64,000 nucleotides of DNA, taken from Deroplatys truncata (lineage: Eukaryota > Arthropoda > Insecta > Mantodea > Mantidae). The notes beneath the pieces are model-generated. The model did not search any database and was not told the DNA's origin. It saw only the letters and a list, made by a program, of their open reading frames with translations. Made by a program: the position numbers and the translations under genes. Numbering within the stretch: position 1 is the stretch's first letter; each line of letters opens with the position of its first letter. This document shows, piece by piece, positions 11,861 through 23,462 of the stretch. The stretch lies in the NCBI GenBank assembly GCA_030765065.1, contig CM060978.1:59114421-59178420 (forward strand). Reading direction: 5' to 3'.

Positions 11861-12224
11861 CGCTCTTACTGCATTAGACAGTAGAGGTGGCGACGTTGGT
11901 GAAACATGAAATGATAATTGGTAATGGAAGTATATGAAGAAAACGTTCCACGAATTTTCCAGTTACGAAAACTGAGGAAAACTTAGAAATAGTCTTTAGG
12001 ACTGTCCTCAAGTCAGGAAGACGGTCCTGGCTGATTTGCATCGCATACCTTCCATTCACGAGTTCATGGCTCAACGATCTGGACTACCCTGTTTGAATTA
12101 AGATGCAAATATCTTAAATATATACTTATATTATAAGGACAGAAAATGCGTATGTACGTAGGAAGCAGGTATTTAAGTACCACTAACTTCTTAAAAAAAT
12201 AAAATAACTTATTTTCCAAGTACT
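11861..12224. other. Unannotated stretch
   Basis: No supported gene; a 66-codon minus-strand frame shows no family similarity. Confidence 0.3.
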
Positions 12225-12417
12225 TGCTTCACAATCGGCGGGACTTTCGGCTGTTTTGAACATTTCGAAACGCTCTAGCAACAGGAAAACACACAGTGAC
12301 AATTGCTCACAGCTGCTTTTGGCTTCCTAATGAATGGAGGAAGTGATCACGCATGCTCAAAATCGTGACTGCAACGGCAAAATATTAAAACGGTACTTAC
12401 TTTAAAAATACGCCTCG
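12225..12417 (-). pseudogene. 5' terminus and first codons of a mariner element
   Basis: On the minus strand the segment starts after TA with 'cgaggcgtatttttaaagta', a mariner-type terminal repeat shared with the fossil at 1785-2100. An untranslated leader follows, then a start codon at 12263 beginning MFKTAESPADCE, the conserved N-terminus of one mariner group. The rest of the gene is missing. Confidence 0.6.
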
Positions 12418-12419
12418 TA

Positions 12420-13280
12420 TGTGTGGATGTATATATATTTGTATGTATGTGGGGCAATCTCAAAAAACCATTCAACCAATTCTGAAAATTCTTTAAAAAA
12501 GAACACTGAAGTGTTCTATTGCTTCTGACGAACAAGATCTGTAAGACATCTCATTTGAATTCATAAAATGCTAAATGATTATAAACGATTTCAAAATCTT
12601 CGATGAGAATGCCATGGAATAAAACATAGAAAATGCGTTGTAGAAAAAAAATAGCGATTAGTTGCTATACTCCACAGAGAATGCGTGTGAAACAAAAGCC
12701 GGTTACATTTTAGTCCCAGAAATATACACAGATGGCCATTGTAACACTTAGGCAAACAGAAGACAGAGTTTAAAAAAACTGACAATCGATCCTGTTCTTT
12801 AACGGCAGGATCGTATGTTATACTAATTTAATTGCTATTTATCAAATAATGCATATGTGTAGGCAATGAAACAGTGTCAAAAGTTCTGAATAATCTTTAT
12901 TCTAATTCTATAGATGTATACACTGAAGTTTCTGGATTACAAAACCTTCTAATAACCCTCATGTAGGCAAAGTTTTGCTTCATTTCCTTTATATTTATGG
13001 CGTAATCAACTTCGTAAGCAAGCATTACAAACAAACCTCGAATCGCTACTTCCGTTAGCGCTCGGGAATCCAGGCTTTGTTAACAAGACTCGTTAAAATA
13101 CGGAACAAAGCTATAATCACAAGTCTTCCGAAAAACTATTTCGTATACGAGGTTTCAAACAGACAGATGTTTCAGAATGCTTTAACACTGAACATCTATA
13201 TCCAAAACACACACTTTATTGATTTATAGTTCTCAAGTAGAGTATGGATTGGATCGGAGTGACTCGGCACTGATCCACAT
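12420..13280. other. Unannotated stretch
   Basis: No gene or certain repeat was found. The start resembles the 'tttgtatgtatg...aatctca' leader of the Helitron at 40941 and may be a small remnant. Confidence 0.3.
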
Positions 13281-13289
13281 AGGGGAATT

Positions 13290-13785
13290 TTGTACCTACG
13301 CCCCACAAGGGATGTCCTCGGGAGGAAGGATGAGGCGAGAGGAGACACCGGCGGCAGGAATGGCAGGATCCCTACGTTTCCAGATAGAGACTCTCCGGCA
13401 GATGGACAGGCAGGCCGGGGACTCCACCACGCACAGAGGAGGTCAAACGCCCCGTAAGATGGTTCGAATACCTCGGCAACTAGCCGAAAGCCGAGGGACG
13501 GAGAGAGTCACAAAGGGCATCCTTTTTGCCTGCCACACTACATCTAAGCACCATCACCGACACCTCCAACCCTCAAAGACACCAACGGACGAAAAATGAA
13601 GGAAAATGAGAATGGAAATGGAATGGAGGGACAGGAAATTTGAGGATGTGTGAATCCTTCCCAGCTTCGCCTGGCGACTGGGAAAAAGCGGAAAAAACAT
13701 GGGTCAGGAAGGTCGGCCACGGGAGTCGAACTCACGACCATCCAAATGCGCCTGAGGTATTCCGCTTGGTAAGTAGAGTATGAAT
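13290..13785 (-). repeat. SINE family A, near full length, minus orientation
   Basis: Read on the minus strand, the tRNA-like head carries box B 'gagttcgactcccgtgg', then 'ccgaccttcctgacccatg', 'ggcgaagctgggaagg' and the long GC-richer body, with a G/A-rich stretch at the plus-strand left end. The plus-strand reading frame here (13219-13599) is a by-product of the SINE body and not a gene. Confidence 0.8.
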
Positions 13786-13992
13786 ACAACTCGTTACAAT
13801 GCCACACATATTGCAGCACTCTTAATTCAGTGGTAGAGTTAGCTTATTGTTCTGGAAGTTGTTAAATTCAAATTTCCGTGAAGCTACTAAACTTCTTCCC
13901 CTTTCTTGTAAATACACGAGTAAAAATATAATAGGTTTTCTTTTGTGTTTTAATGTATGTGGTGTCTATTTAATAGTCGTCATACCGTTAGA

Positions 13993-14906
13993 TGATGAAG
14001 TAGGTTGTATGTTATTTGCTCCACGTATGAAAAACCAATTTGAAGTAGTTTGTATTGAAGGAGTTGTATTATATTTCAACTTTTGGGGAGCCGAACTTGT
14101 AGTAGCTGCAATCGCATGTATGGTAAATAGTTTCCGGTAGCCTATGTCCCAAATTTAACAATATAAACTTTGTAATTTTAAGTATTAAATATTTATGCTT
14201 GCCTCGGCTGCGTCAGTATTATTGTTAGAGACTTGTCTTTTCTCTTTGTAGGGTAATGTAGGCTTACACAGATTATAATTTTACTTCACTCCTTTTATTA
14301 ATGCTTGACATGATTTAAATAACACTTCACTGATATAGAGAGCTGTGAGATTCTTTTTATTAATTAATTACACTTTTTAACACGTAAACTTATTTTTCGT
14401 CTCACACGAATACATATTATACTTCTCGAGGACACTTTTTGCGTCTGATTAGTAACGCTGTCTGCAACCAACTGAAATCTAAATTTGTAAATCTTGCTAT
14501 ACTTCAGTCTCTGATTGGCTAATCCTAGTCCAATACAATACCTTCATTTAACTAAAGCTTTTTCTGGTTGTTGATTGGCTATTTTATAAACTGTCACTAA
14601 AATTACATTATTGCTTCCAAAAATCAGAAGTAGTATTGTTAAACTTTTAAATTCATTATTGCTTCAACGTTACCTCATTGTTAGCATCTTTTGACCTATT
14701 TGTCACAAATCCTACAATATTAAATTACGTAATACATTACCATAACGTTATGAAACATGGATACAATAATATAAACATATACAATGACTGTGAAATACAT
14801 TTTTATATATTGTTACATACAATATTATTTTAAGGCTGGCTGTTATTGAATTCATATATTATATAATTAGACTGAAATTATTTAGGTGTTAAAATATACT
14901 GCCTCA
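13993..14906 (-). mobile_element. Solo LTR, family C (copy 1)
   Basis: This block shares the full order of family C landmarks: 'ttgaagtagtttgtattgaa', 'ggggagccgaactt', 'gcctcggctgcgtcagtatt', 'cttcactccttttattaat', 'ttctcgagga', 'tctgattggctaatcctagt', 'ctcattgttagca' and the end 'atatactgcctca'. CCAAT boxes read correctly on the minus strand, so the LTR is taken as minus. No clear target duplication was found and the left edge is approximate. Confidence 0.7.
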
Positions 14907-15464
14907 ATGGCAACCATTACATTACTTTGTCGGTCTGGAGGAGGTTTTATATTCAATCAATTTAATTTTACAACAACATTCACCATGATTTTAATTATAT
15001 TTGTAAGTAAAATAACGCAATACAAGCAATATTATTTAACTATATTACAGTAATACGAGTGGTAAAAAAATAAAAGATAACTATCCACTATGCAGAAACG
15101 ACCTCGAGCTGCTTGCGTAGAAGTTAAGTAGTTTAACACTTCTCCAAGCCACACACGGTGCCAAAATTACTTCCTGTAGCTTGTATTATAGAGCTATCCA
15201 AAAGCGGTGCACAGAAGTTGCCGGTTGTGAACCGCGCGCTTACTCAAAGGGACTTTGAAAAAATTTAACTGCTCAATAGACCGACTACTTTTAATGTGAC
15301 CGAGTGTACATACAATAATTACTATCCAGCCTTAAATATGCATCTGAACCGTAAGCAGCTTAGCGAGAGTATCGTATAATAGGTAATTAGAGATGTGATT
15401 TCCCTCTGTCCCCCGCAAATGCCTCGACCACAAGCTCGACTTTGAGACAATCTTATGCTAAAGA
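14907..15464. other. Unannotated stretch
   Basis: No supported gene or repeat. Confidence 0.3.
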
Positions 15465-15940
15465 AGCTTAACGGGATGGCTCAGGTGGTGTCCCGCATTC
15501 GAGAGGTTGTGGTTCGATTCTCGCGGCCGACATTCCTGACCTATGGGCTTATTAGGAGGGTTTCCCCAGGTCGCTAGGCGAATGCTGGGAAGGACCATTC
15601 AGTTCCCCGAATTTCTTGTCTCTCCATTTCAGCTCCATTCTCATTTCATTTCACCTTTCATCCGCATAGTCTCTTTTAGGGTTGCAAGTGTCGGCGGGAG
15701 GTCTCGGCTGGTACATGGTAGAGAAAAAGGATCCCTTTTGGAAACCTTCGTCTCCGGATTCCGCCTTCTCAGGGGATGTGTACGTTCACAGAGGGAAGTG
15801 AGCCGGCTGCACCAATGCCCATCCGGGAAGTTTATATTTGGAAACGGTAGGGACCTTGCCTTCTGTCTGTCGTGCCTCGTGGTTCGTCCGCCCTCCGTCT
15901 CCTCTCACCCCATTCCTCTCTCTCGGAGGTCATAAATATA
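15465..15940 (+). repeat. SINE family A, near full length
   Basis: The head has a box A-like 'tggctcaggtggtg' and a box B 'ggttcgattctcgc'. It is followed by 'ccgacattcctgacctatgg', 'ggtttccccaggtcgctagg', 'cgaatgctgggaagg' and a body containing 'gatccctt..ggaaaccttcg' and 'ggatgtgtacgt.cacagagg'. It is the best-preserved copy for deriving a consensus. The plus-strand frame inside is not a gene. Confidence 0.82.
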
Positions 15941-16227
15941 AAAGATATGTGGATCCCTCCGCTCCGAATATCATCCTATCCTAACAAACTTTGGATAAGA
16001 TTATATCATTTTTCTTCCTTACTACTTCATGTCACATGTCAAACTGCACTGTTGTTACTATTTTTTTCAGTTATTTTAACACCTTTGTAATTGAAATTAA
16101 GGGGCGAATACATAGACTTACTCTGAAAGAGTAAAAAAATATTCTTCATGTACCTTTATTCGCAACCATCAACACAGCAGACGATAAACTATTGACACAT
16201 ATGCAACATTAAGATAGAGGTACTCAC

Positions 16228-16465
16228 CTCCTTCCCGTTGCGATCCCGCCAGCGGGCCCACATGTTGGGACTGAAGCCCGGTCTCCAATACTCCAACATG
16301 TACACCTCGGCATACTCCTGTCCCAGACCGTTTCCGAAACGACCCTGGGTCTGAACGGCTACCACCACGTGCATATTGTGAAGGTTCACTTCCAGATGTT
16401 CCAGAGCTTCCCTCGTTACCATGTGCTTGGGGCACCAGGCACCGCCGTTTTTATCATGCTTCAAC
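16228..16465 (-). CDS. Ddr: Internal exon of a discoidin domain receptor (DDR) tyrosine kinase
   Basis: This is an internal exon encoding 79 codons of the extracellular discoidin (F5/8-type) domain of a DDR-family receptor tyrosine kinase, a collagen-binding cell-surface receptor. The translation has the DDR signatures NGGAWCP, VAVQTQGRFGNGLGQEY and the aromatic stretch ending WARWRDRNGKE, which match the family through GGAWCP, the TQGR core and the W-x-DR-x-G-x-E segment. On the minus strand the exon follows an acceptor reading tctctgttgcag and ends before a donor gtgagta. It starts with one base completing a codon and ends in phase 0, so the length of 238 is consistent. No stop or frameshift interrupts it. 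The flanking exons were not found, so the introns exceed about 16 kb downstream and 47 kb upstream within the window. A pseudogene copy is possible but unlikely given intact splice sites and frame. Confidence 0.88.
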
Positions 16466-16499
16466 CTGCAACAGAGATACCATATAGACATGAGCGCAA

Positions 16500-16789
16500 G
16501 TAAACAGGAAATGCTGTAAATAATGAGCCAGCTCCCGCTGAAACCCGGGGAGGCGCCTCTAGGTCCTCCTAGAGTATGGATTAGAAATGGGGGGAGGATT
16601 TCAGCAACATGGTCAAGGCTAGGCCTATTGAGCCTACTTAATTTCCAGGAGGAATAATTGAGGCGACAGAGTACGAGAATCTATCCAACTGTGATGGCAA
16701 CAGGCGGGTCCATAACGTTTTCAGATTATATTTACCCTCTATGCTAACGGACAGGTTCGAACAGAAGGTTCCACACCAGAGAATAAAAA
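16500..16789. other. Putative DDR intron sequence next to the exon
   Basis: No repeat was recognised here, and no second DDR exon could be identified. Confidence 0.4.
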
Positions 16790-17364
16790 GTAAACTACGT
16801 TGTGTTACAGTTACATGACTTTTTCTACGTTCTAGTGTGTATAAAAATTATTCTTACGAAAGCTTATCTTTCTATAAACTTCATTTCTGGATATAGCTAT
16901 ATTACACATTTCGTTACAGATACAAAGGGAATAGCTCAAACGTTTAAGAACTGGACGCTATATGTTACCTTAAAATTCCATACTGTTTCCATGATATCGC
17001 GAGAAACAACTGTACATCGACAGGACTTTAAAAGCATGACAAGTATTGACATATTCGAAACACTAATAACAAATATCTCGGAAATGGCTGATGCTACAGA
17101 AAATTATTATAAATAAATTGGTGTTTCAAGGATATTTTGGGTATTTGATTGTCCAGAAAATTCAAATCATACATTTTACTTCTCATGTAAATGCGTTTAA
17201 TGTATGCTATTTTAATAAACATTATTAGAGCCTTTTTAGAAAATCAAAACTTTTGAAAAAGTTCCATGCATAGCGTAGTTTGTGGTGGGAGATTTTCTTG
17301 GAAATCTTCGGTCTCATCATTGGAAGATTCTGAACAGAATATCAAGTTTTTTTTTTAGTATAGG

Positions 17365-17424
17365 GTCAACTGAAAAATGCAATGTCACAGCCGGGATTTG
17401 AACAGGGGTAATTTTTCAGTTGAC
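17365..17424. repeat. 14-bp inverted repeat enclosing a tRNA-like box B
   Basis: 'gtcaactgaaaaat' (17365-17378) is the exact inverse of 'atttttcagttgac' (17411-17424). The 32-nt loop reads 'gttcaaatcccggctg' on the minus strand, a box B-like sequence. Confidence 0.6.
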
Positions 17425-17638
17425 TATATTAAAAAATAAGGTTGTCAAAACCAGGTTACGATCGCTAAAAAGTATAATTAATTTTAATTAATTGTATATA
17501 CATATATACAATAATAATTATAAAGAAAATCAAGTTTGTTATTTTTCCGTTTTCGTTTTTGAGTTATGCTGTTAACAGATAAATAGGCCTTTTTCAAAAT
17601 ATTATTTTTTGATTCAGGGGGCATCAAAGCGTGTAATT

Positions 17639-18652
17639 TGAGAAAGTAGATGGTTTGTTACGCTATTTTTTACCACGCTTTGGGCGTCAATTTGAAGTAG
17701 TTTGTATTGAAGGAGTTGTATTATATTTCAACTGTTGGGGAGCCGAACTAGTAGTAGTTGCAAGCGCACGTATAGTAAACTGTTTCCGGTAGCCTTCGCC
17801 CCAAATGCATTTTTAGGTTGCCTTTGCCCCAAGTTTTAAAAAAAATTAACTTTGTAATTTAATGTTTCTTTAAGTATTAAATATTTATGTTTGCCTCGGC
17901 TGCGTCAGTATTATTGTTAGACACATGGAAGTCTTGGCAGGGCGTGATGCGACAAGAATGTAGGTTTATACAGGTTTTAAGTTTTAATTCAGTCCTTTTT
18001 ATTAATCCTTGACACAAATTAAATAGCACTTCATTGATTTCGAGAGCTATGAAATTCTTTTATTTAATACTTGCACTTTTTAACAAGTATACTATTTTCG
18101 TCTCACACGAATACGTAATTAATTTCTCGAGTACACTTTTTGCGTCTGGTTAGTAACTCTGTCTGCAGGCAACACGTCTGGTTATGAGCACTGTTTGGAG
18201 GCAACTGAATTGATTTCAACCGTCTAAACTTGTAAATTTATATATTTCAAGTCTCTGATTGGCTATTTTTACTCTAATAGAATACTTGGATTTAACTAAA
18301 GCTTTTTCTGGTTGTTGATTGGCTATTTTTATAAACTGTCACTAAAATTACATTAATGCTTCCAAGAATCATAAGTAACATTTTAACTCTCAAACTCATT
18401 ATTGCCTCAAGGTTACCTCATTGTTACCTCATTGTTAGCAACTTTTAACCTATTTATCACAGCTCCTACATTATTAAATTACGTAATACATTCACATAAC
18501 ATTACTGAACATGTTTACAATAATATAAGCATGTGCAATGACTGTTAGATACATTTTACAAATTATTACATACACATATTGCTTCAAGGCGGTCTGTTAT
18601 TGAATTTATATATTATATAATTTTACTGCAATCATTTAAATGTTCTGCCTCA
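17639..18652 (-). mobile_element. Solo LTR, family C (copy 2), inside a D repeat
   Basis: This is the longest C copy, about 1.01 kb. It starts 'gagaaagtagatggtttgtt', contains 'ttaccacgctttgggcgtca', 'gcctcggctgcgtcagtatt' and two 'attggctattttt' boxes, and ends 'ctgcctca'. It is flanked by a 4-bp repeat that can be read as AATT or ATTT, so the exact edge is ambiguous by one base. Family D continues on both sides. Confidence 0.82.
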
Positions 18653-18735
18653 ATTTTCAGTAAAACCTCGAATTTTTGGGTGGAATGTAACATGTTCTCT
18701 GCTATCTAGGTAGGTATGTGATAGAAGAAAGCTAA

Positions 18736-19390
18736 GCACTAACAATTTTCGTCACCAGGATAGTTTCCTGTGAATATCTCTAACAGCGACCTCTTTAACT
18801 CGTCCATATACGTTCCACATAAACTTAGCACATGTGCATTCATTAGAAAATAAATTAAAAGACTGATCTTCAACTCAGATCAACCTGTTGACATTCATTA
18901 CGAAAGAAACGCTTGGTTGATGACATGGCAAGGGGTTTTGCTAATTTGACAGCAGCGCAACCCCGTCTCATTTGCATACAAGGAGTCTTACCCCTGTTTT
19001 TCATCGTATTAATTCTCTACAAAAGCCCTACGCCACGTCTATTAAGGAACATCGTTAGTATTCAATACCCTTACTAGAGGGGTAGCTTTTTCTCTGAGGG
19101 TTGTAGGTAGTGTATATACACAACATCAGTGGCGAGGGGTAGATTACTCTGTGCATAGGCTTTGGTGAAACCACGTAACAGGTAAAAACATGAAGGCGTG
19201 TTGTTACCATTGCAACCATAATTAATTAGGGCTGGTTCTGCGAAGTCTGAATAAACTCCAGTTAAAATTTATTCCGTGGTTATTGTGTTGTACGATGCGG
19301 GAAAAGAAACTATCAAGAGTTTAACTACGGAATAAGTTGTTCGATGCTTTCGTGCATCGATAAGTCGGTATTCTGAGTATAACAAGAGAA
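18736..19390. other. Unannotated stretch
   Basis: No supported gene or repeat. Confidence 0.3.
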
Positions 19391-19394
19391 AATG

Positions 19395-20645
19395 GCATGT
19401 GGTACATTCACATGACTTTCTCTACCATCTATCGTTTATTAGAGAATATACAAATATTCTTACGAAAGCTTATTTTTCTACCTACATCTTTTAATCGAGA
19501 TAAACCGTTTCAGAAATAGTTACGTTGTACATTTCGTTATAGATACAAAGGGAATAGTGATATTCAAATGATTAAGAACGGCAAACCCAAACTCTTACCT
19601 TGCAATGCGGGAAACAACTAAAGATCGACAGGACTTCAAAAGAAAGATCAGTTCGAACGATTAATAACGGTATTTTGGAAGTGGCTTTTATCTGGAATAA
19701 ACTGTGTTTTTAAGAGATCTATACAGAGATCTTTCAAAAAGAAGGAACAGATTTTAAATATTCATTTTTAATGAACGACAATAGATACCGACACATCATT
19801 GAATAGAGGAAAGTTCAAAGTTTTAAGCCTCACCTATAGTTCCATTCAGTGCCTACAGCGGAGTTGTGTTTGTTTACGAGAAAATGGCGATACCACAGGA
19901 AATGTCTGTGTGCTGCATTATGCAGGGAGTGAATCCACTGTTTCATTTCAGCGTGCATTTCGTTGTAAGTTCAAAAACGAACCGCTTTGTCATAAAAAAA
20001 TTACAATTGATGCAATAAATTCATAGAAAATGGTTGCGTATTCAAACGGAAAAGCACTGGTCATCCTCGCATAATAAATGGTGCTCATTTTGAACTTTTC
20101 TCTATTCAGTGATGTATCGCATGAGTCGCCATGTATTGTTGTTCATTAGAAATAAAGATATAAAGTCTGTTCCTTCTTTTTGAATAACCCTGTATTTTTG
20201 TGCAGTACGTTCTGCATATCAGTTAGCGTTTACTATTTATAGAAGATTATATAAAATTCATTCCGAATGAAGAGGACTTCATAAGCTATTTCCAGAAAAT
20301 TCAAAATAAAAATTTTATTTGTAACGTAAATATCTTTAATGTATGACATTTTAATCAAAATTGTTAGTCATTACTTCGAAAATAAAACAAATTCCACAAT
20401 TTTGTTGTGGGAGGATCTTCGTGTTGCATCTTTGGAAGATAGTTAATCCAAATACCAAGTTTGATGTTTATCTTACTTTTCATATATGAGTTATGCTCTT
20501 CACAGACACAGATCAGACCTATTTGCTAAAAATACCTTTTCTGGATTTAGGGGCCTCAAACCATGTACTTCCGGTGAAATCTCCGCATCGAATTTATAGG
20601 TGGAATGCAATACCTTCTCTATCTTCTAGGAAAGTGGTGGAGAAA
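19395..20645 (+). repeat. Family D repeat split by a mariner derivative
   Basis: The head 'cattcacatgactttctcta' starts near 19408. D continues to 'aagagatctata' (19723), is interrupted to 20192, and resumes to the tail 'ataccttctctatc' at about 20630. Confidence 0.78.
19724..20192 (+). mobile_element. Internally deleted mariner-type element (MITE-like) inside family D
   Basis: Terminal inverted repeats pair 'cagagatctttcaaaaagaa' with the reverse complement of the right end, 'cagggttattcaaaaagaa', then both read 'ggaacaga'. TA flanks both ends (19722-19723 and 20193-20194). A remnant of the transposase N-terminal helix-turn-helix is readable (STVSFQRAFRCKFKNEPLCH), of the QRxFR type found in IS630-like mariner relatives. 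The catalytic region is deleted, leaving 469 bp. Confidence 0.85.
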
Positions 20646-20742
20646 ATTAAAAACCAAGTCAAATGTGTGACAGTAGACAAACCTGTGTCTCTTATTTGTG
20701 CTTATGAAACCATACTGCTTCTAATTTATACTGGTTTATGTA

Positions 20743-21942
20743 CACTACGTGATCAAAAGTATCCGGACACCTGCTGGAAGTCAATATGGTGTTGGCCCAC
20801 CCTTAGCCTTGATGACAGCGTTCACTCTCGCAGGCATACTTTCAATCAGGTGCTGGAAGGTTTCTTGGGGAATGGCAGCCAATTCTTCACGGAGTACGGA
20901 GCTGAGGGGAGACATCGATGTAGGTCGGTGAGGCCTGGCACGAATTCGGCGTTCCAAAACGTCCCAGAGGTGTTCTATAGGATTTAAGTCAGGACTCTGT
21001 GCAGGCCAGTCCATTACAGGGATGTTATTTTCGTGTAACCACTCCACCATAGCCCGTGCAGTATGAACAGGTGCTTGATCATGTTGAAAGATGCAATCGC
21101 CATCCCCGAATTGCTCTTCAACAGTGGGAAGCAAGAAGGTGCTTAAAATATCAATGTAGATCTGCGCTGTGACCGTGTCACGCAAAACAACAAGGGGTGC
21201 AAGCCCCCTCCAGGAAAAAGACGACCACACAATAACACCACCACCTCCGAATTTCACTGTTGGCACTACACACGCTGGCAGATGACGTTCACCGGGCATT
21301 CGCCATATCCACACCCTGCCATCGGATCGCCACATTGTGTACCGTGATTCGTCCCTCCAGTGTTTTGCCACTGTTCAATCGTGCAATGTTGACGCACCTT
21401 ACACCAGGCTAAGCGTCCATTGGCATTTTCCTGCGTGATGTGTGGCTTATGAGCAGCCGCACGACCATGGTATCTACGGTGTCTCACCTCACGCCTGTCA
21501 TAGCACTTGGAGTGGATCCTGATGCAGTTTGGAATTCCTGTGTGATGGTCTGGATAGATGTCTACCTATTACACTTTACGACCCTCTTCAAATGCCGGCG
21601 GTCTCTGTCAGTTAACAGACGAAGTCGGTCTGTACGCTTTTGTGCTGTACATGTTCCTTCACGTTTCCACTTCTCTATCACATCAGAAACAGGGGACCTA
21701 CGGATGTTTAGGAGTGTGGAAATCTCGCGTATAGACTTCTGACACAAGTGACACCCAATCACCTCACCACGTTCGAAGTCCGTGAGTTCCACGGATCGTC
21801 CCATTCTGCTGTTTCATGATGTCTAATGACTACTGAGGTCGTGGATAATGAGTACCAGGTAGTAGGTGACAGCACAATGCACCTAGGCTAGGATGAAAAA
21901 CGTATGTTTGTGGGGTGACCGGATACTTTTGATCACATAGTG
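20743..21942 (-). mobile_element. Tc1-family transposon (DD34E), full length, inactive
   Basis: The terminal inverted repeats are nearly identical: left 'gtgatcaaaagtatccgg' and right, reverse complemented, the same core 'gtgatcaaaagtatccgg'. TA flanks both ends. The 1.2-kb element carries a Tc1 transposase on the minus strand, spread over three frames. Confidence 0.93.
20781..21804 (-). pseudogene. Tc1 transposase pseudogene (DD34E)
   Basis: The gene starts MGRSVELTDFERGEVIGCH, with the paired-like helix-turn-helix in the first 80 codons. It then breaks at a stop near 21562. A middle piece (RRYHGRAAAHKPHI...) is in a second frame, and the C-terminal 196 codons are in a third frame. The catalytic residues are all present: DESRYTMW, FQHDQAPVHT and NPIEHLWD. 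There are 34 residues between the second aspartate and the glutamate, the Tc1 signature. The C-terminal half is uninterrupted, so the copy died fairly recently. Confidence 0.9.
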
Positions 21943-21949
21943 TATATAG

Positions 21950-22620
21950 ATAATAATTATGAAGTATTAAAATTTGAAAGCAACAATACTTTGTGACGAA
22001 TGCTTTTAAGCTTTTATACAAAGTATTTTTTAAAGAAAATCTAAAAATAATAAAGTTATTATAATTCGTTTATCTCTGCGCCCCATAACAGCTTTCTCTC
22101 CCATTTGGCGAAATTAATGACACAAGCTTAGTTTCAGGATGGAATGAAACTGAGCCTGGAAAGAATATAAACAATAACTTGAAATGGATAATAATTGGTT
22201 GCATGTTAATAAGCTGACCATAAATAAAGTCAAGTGTCAGATAATAAGATTCCTCCTCAAATAAATAAAACAATTAAGTACCGAAAATTTAATTTGATGT
22301 AAGTAATCTAATTATGTAAAAGCACAACATTTGTAGGTGCTTGGAAGGATGAAAGTCTAAATTGGAAAATGTACATTGAATCTTTATTATTGAAGAAGCT
22401 AAGTTAAATATGTTATCAAATGTCTGTCTTAAAACATGGCATAAATATAAATGCCCTAAGAATAGGTATATATTTAAATATAGCAAAATAATTTCCAAAA
22501 AGAAATTTACTTTCATTTATGGATTGAAAACAAAAATCAGAACTTCGCCAATTTTTATCGATGACTTTTTGTGGCTTAAAATAGCCTGTTTACCTTTGTC
22601 CATTTGAGGGAGTAATTTAA
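21950..22620. other. Unannotated AT-rich stretch
   Basis: No supported gene. Two longish frames (22289-22516 minus, 22410-22607 plus) are AT-rich and show no family similarity. Confidence 0.35.
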
Positions 22621-22624
22621 TTTT

Positions 22625-23462
22625 TTAAAAAATCTGTGTTACACTCACATGACTTTCTCTACCTTTGTACAAACTGTTTTTACAAACGCTTATTTTCCAT
22701 CTACTTCATTTTAATGTAGATAAATAGTTGCAGAAACTACCTTATTGCTAATTTTCTGGTAGGTGCAAGGGGAATATGTTAGGCTCTAAGCGATAGTTAA
22801 ATATTTTAAGAGCTGGTTGCTATGTGGAGCATTCCACTCTCTTTGCATTACCAGGGCATAAAAAAATAACAAATAACGAATTCCCATTTGAGAATAAGCA
22901 TAAATATTGGAAAATTGAAACAAATAACACGGAATATTTCGGAAATGGGTTACACTACAAAAAAGACGTATATGATATAAATTGTGCTTTTTAACGAGCT
23001 CTATGTTTTTGTTTTTTTTTGTGAAGAAAATGTTTTGTTCATCTCTTACGTTTCACCAGTTATGCCTTTCAGAAAGAAGAGGAATTTTGGAATTCCCATA
23101 AAATTCAAGATATACGTTTTATTTATCATGAAAATATCTTAAATACATTATATTTTAATACAAACCGTTAGAGCCAATTCTGAGAAACCCAAAACTTTGA
23201 GGTAGGGGGATTTTCTTGAAGATCTTTGTGTCGCATCTTTGAAAGATATTGAACCTATATTCCAAGTTTGATATTTATCCAACTTTTCGTTTTGAAATAT
23301 GCTGTTCACAGACACACACGGACTTTTTTTTCTAAAATTGCCTATTTTGGATTCAGGGGTCCTAAAACATATATTTCAGGTGAAATCTCGGTATCTAATT
23401 TTTGGTTGGAATGCAATACTTCCCCTTTTTACTATACGTAGTAGAGAAGGTAAGAAATAGTC
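22625..23462 (+). repeat. Family D repeat, near full length (subtype II head)
   Basis: It begins 'ctgtgttacactcacatgac' with the subtype II head ('ctttgtacaaactgttttta'), runs through all D landmarks, and ends 'actatacgtagtagagaagg'. Confidence 0.85.

Larger units (their letters stand above)
16790..18735 (+). repeat. Family D repeat interrupted by two insertions
   Basis: D sequence runs 16790-17355, resumes about 17530-17638, and finishes 18653-18735 ('aaaacctcgaatttttgggt'). The gaps are filled by a small inverted-repeat insert (17356-17530) and a solo LTR (17639-18652). Removing both restores the D order. Confidence 0.75.

Noticed and set aside
13219-13599. A 126-codon plus-strand reading frame
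   Set aside because: It is the reverse of the SINE A body; no conserved protein is encoded.
13847-14140. A 97-codon hydrophobic plus-strand frame
   Set aside because: It spans the edge of a solo LTR and is not open in the other six copies.
15543-15935. A 130-codon plus-strand reading frame
   Set aside because: It coincides with SINE A and is not preserved in other copies.
14907-17638. Solo LTR copies 1 and 2 as the two LTRs of one full-length retrotransposon
   Set aside because: They are in the same orientation, but the interval holds a SINE, the DDR exon and a D repeat, with no retroviral genes, and the flanking bases differ.
20493-20987. A 164-codon plus-strand frame
   Set aside because: It crosses from a D repeat into the antisense strand of the Tc1 transposase; the real gene is on the minus strand.
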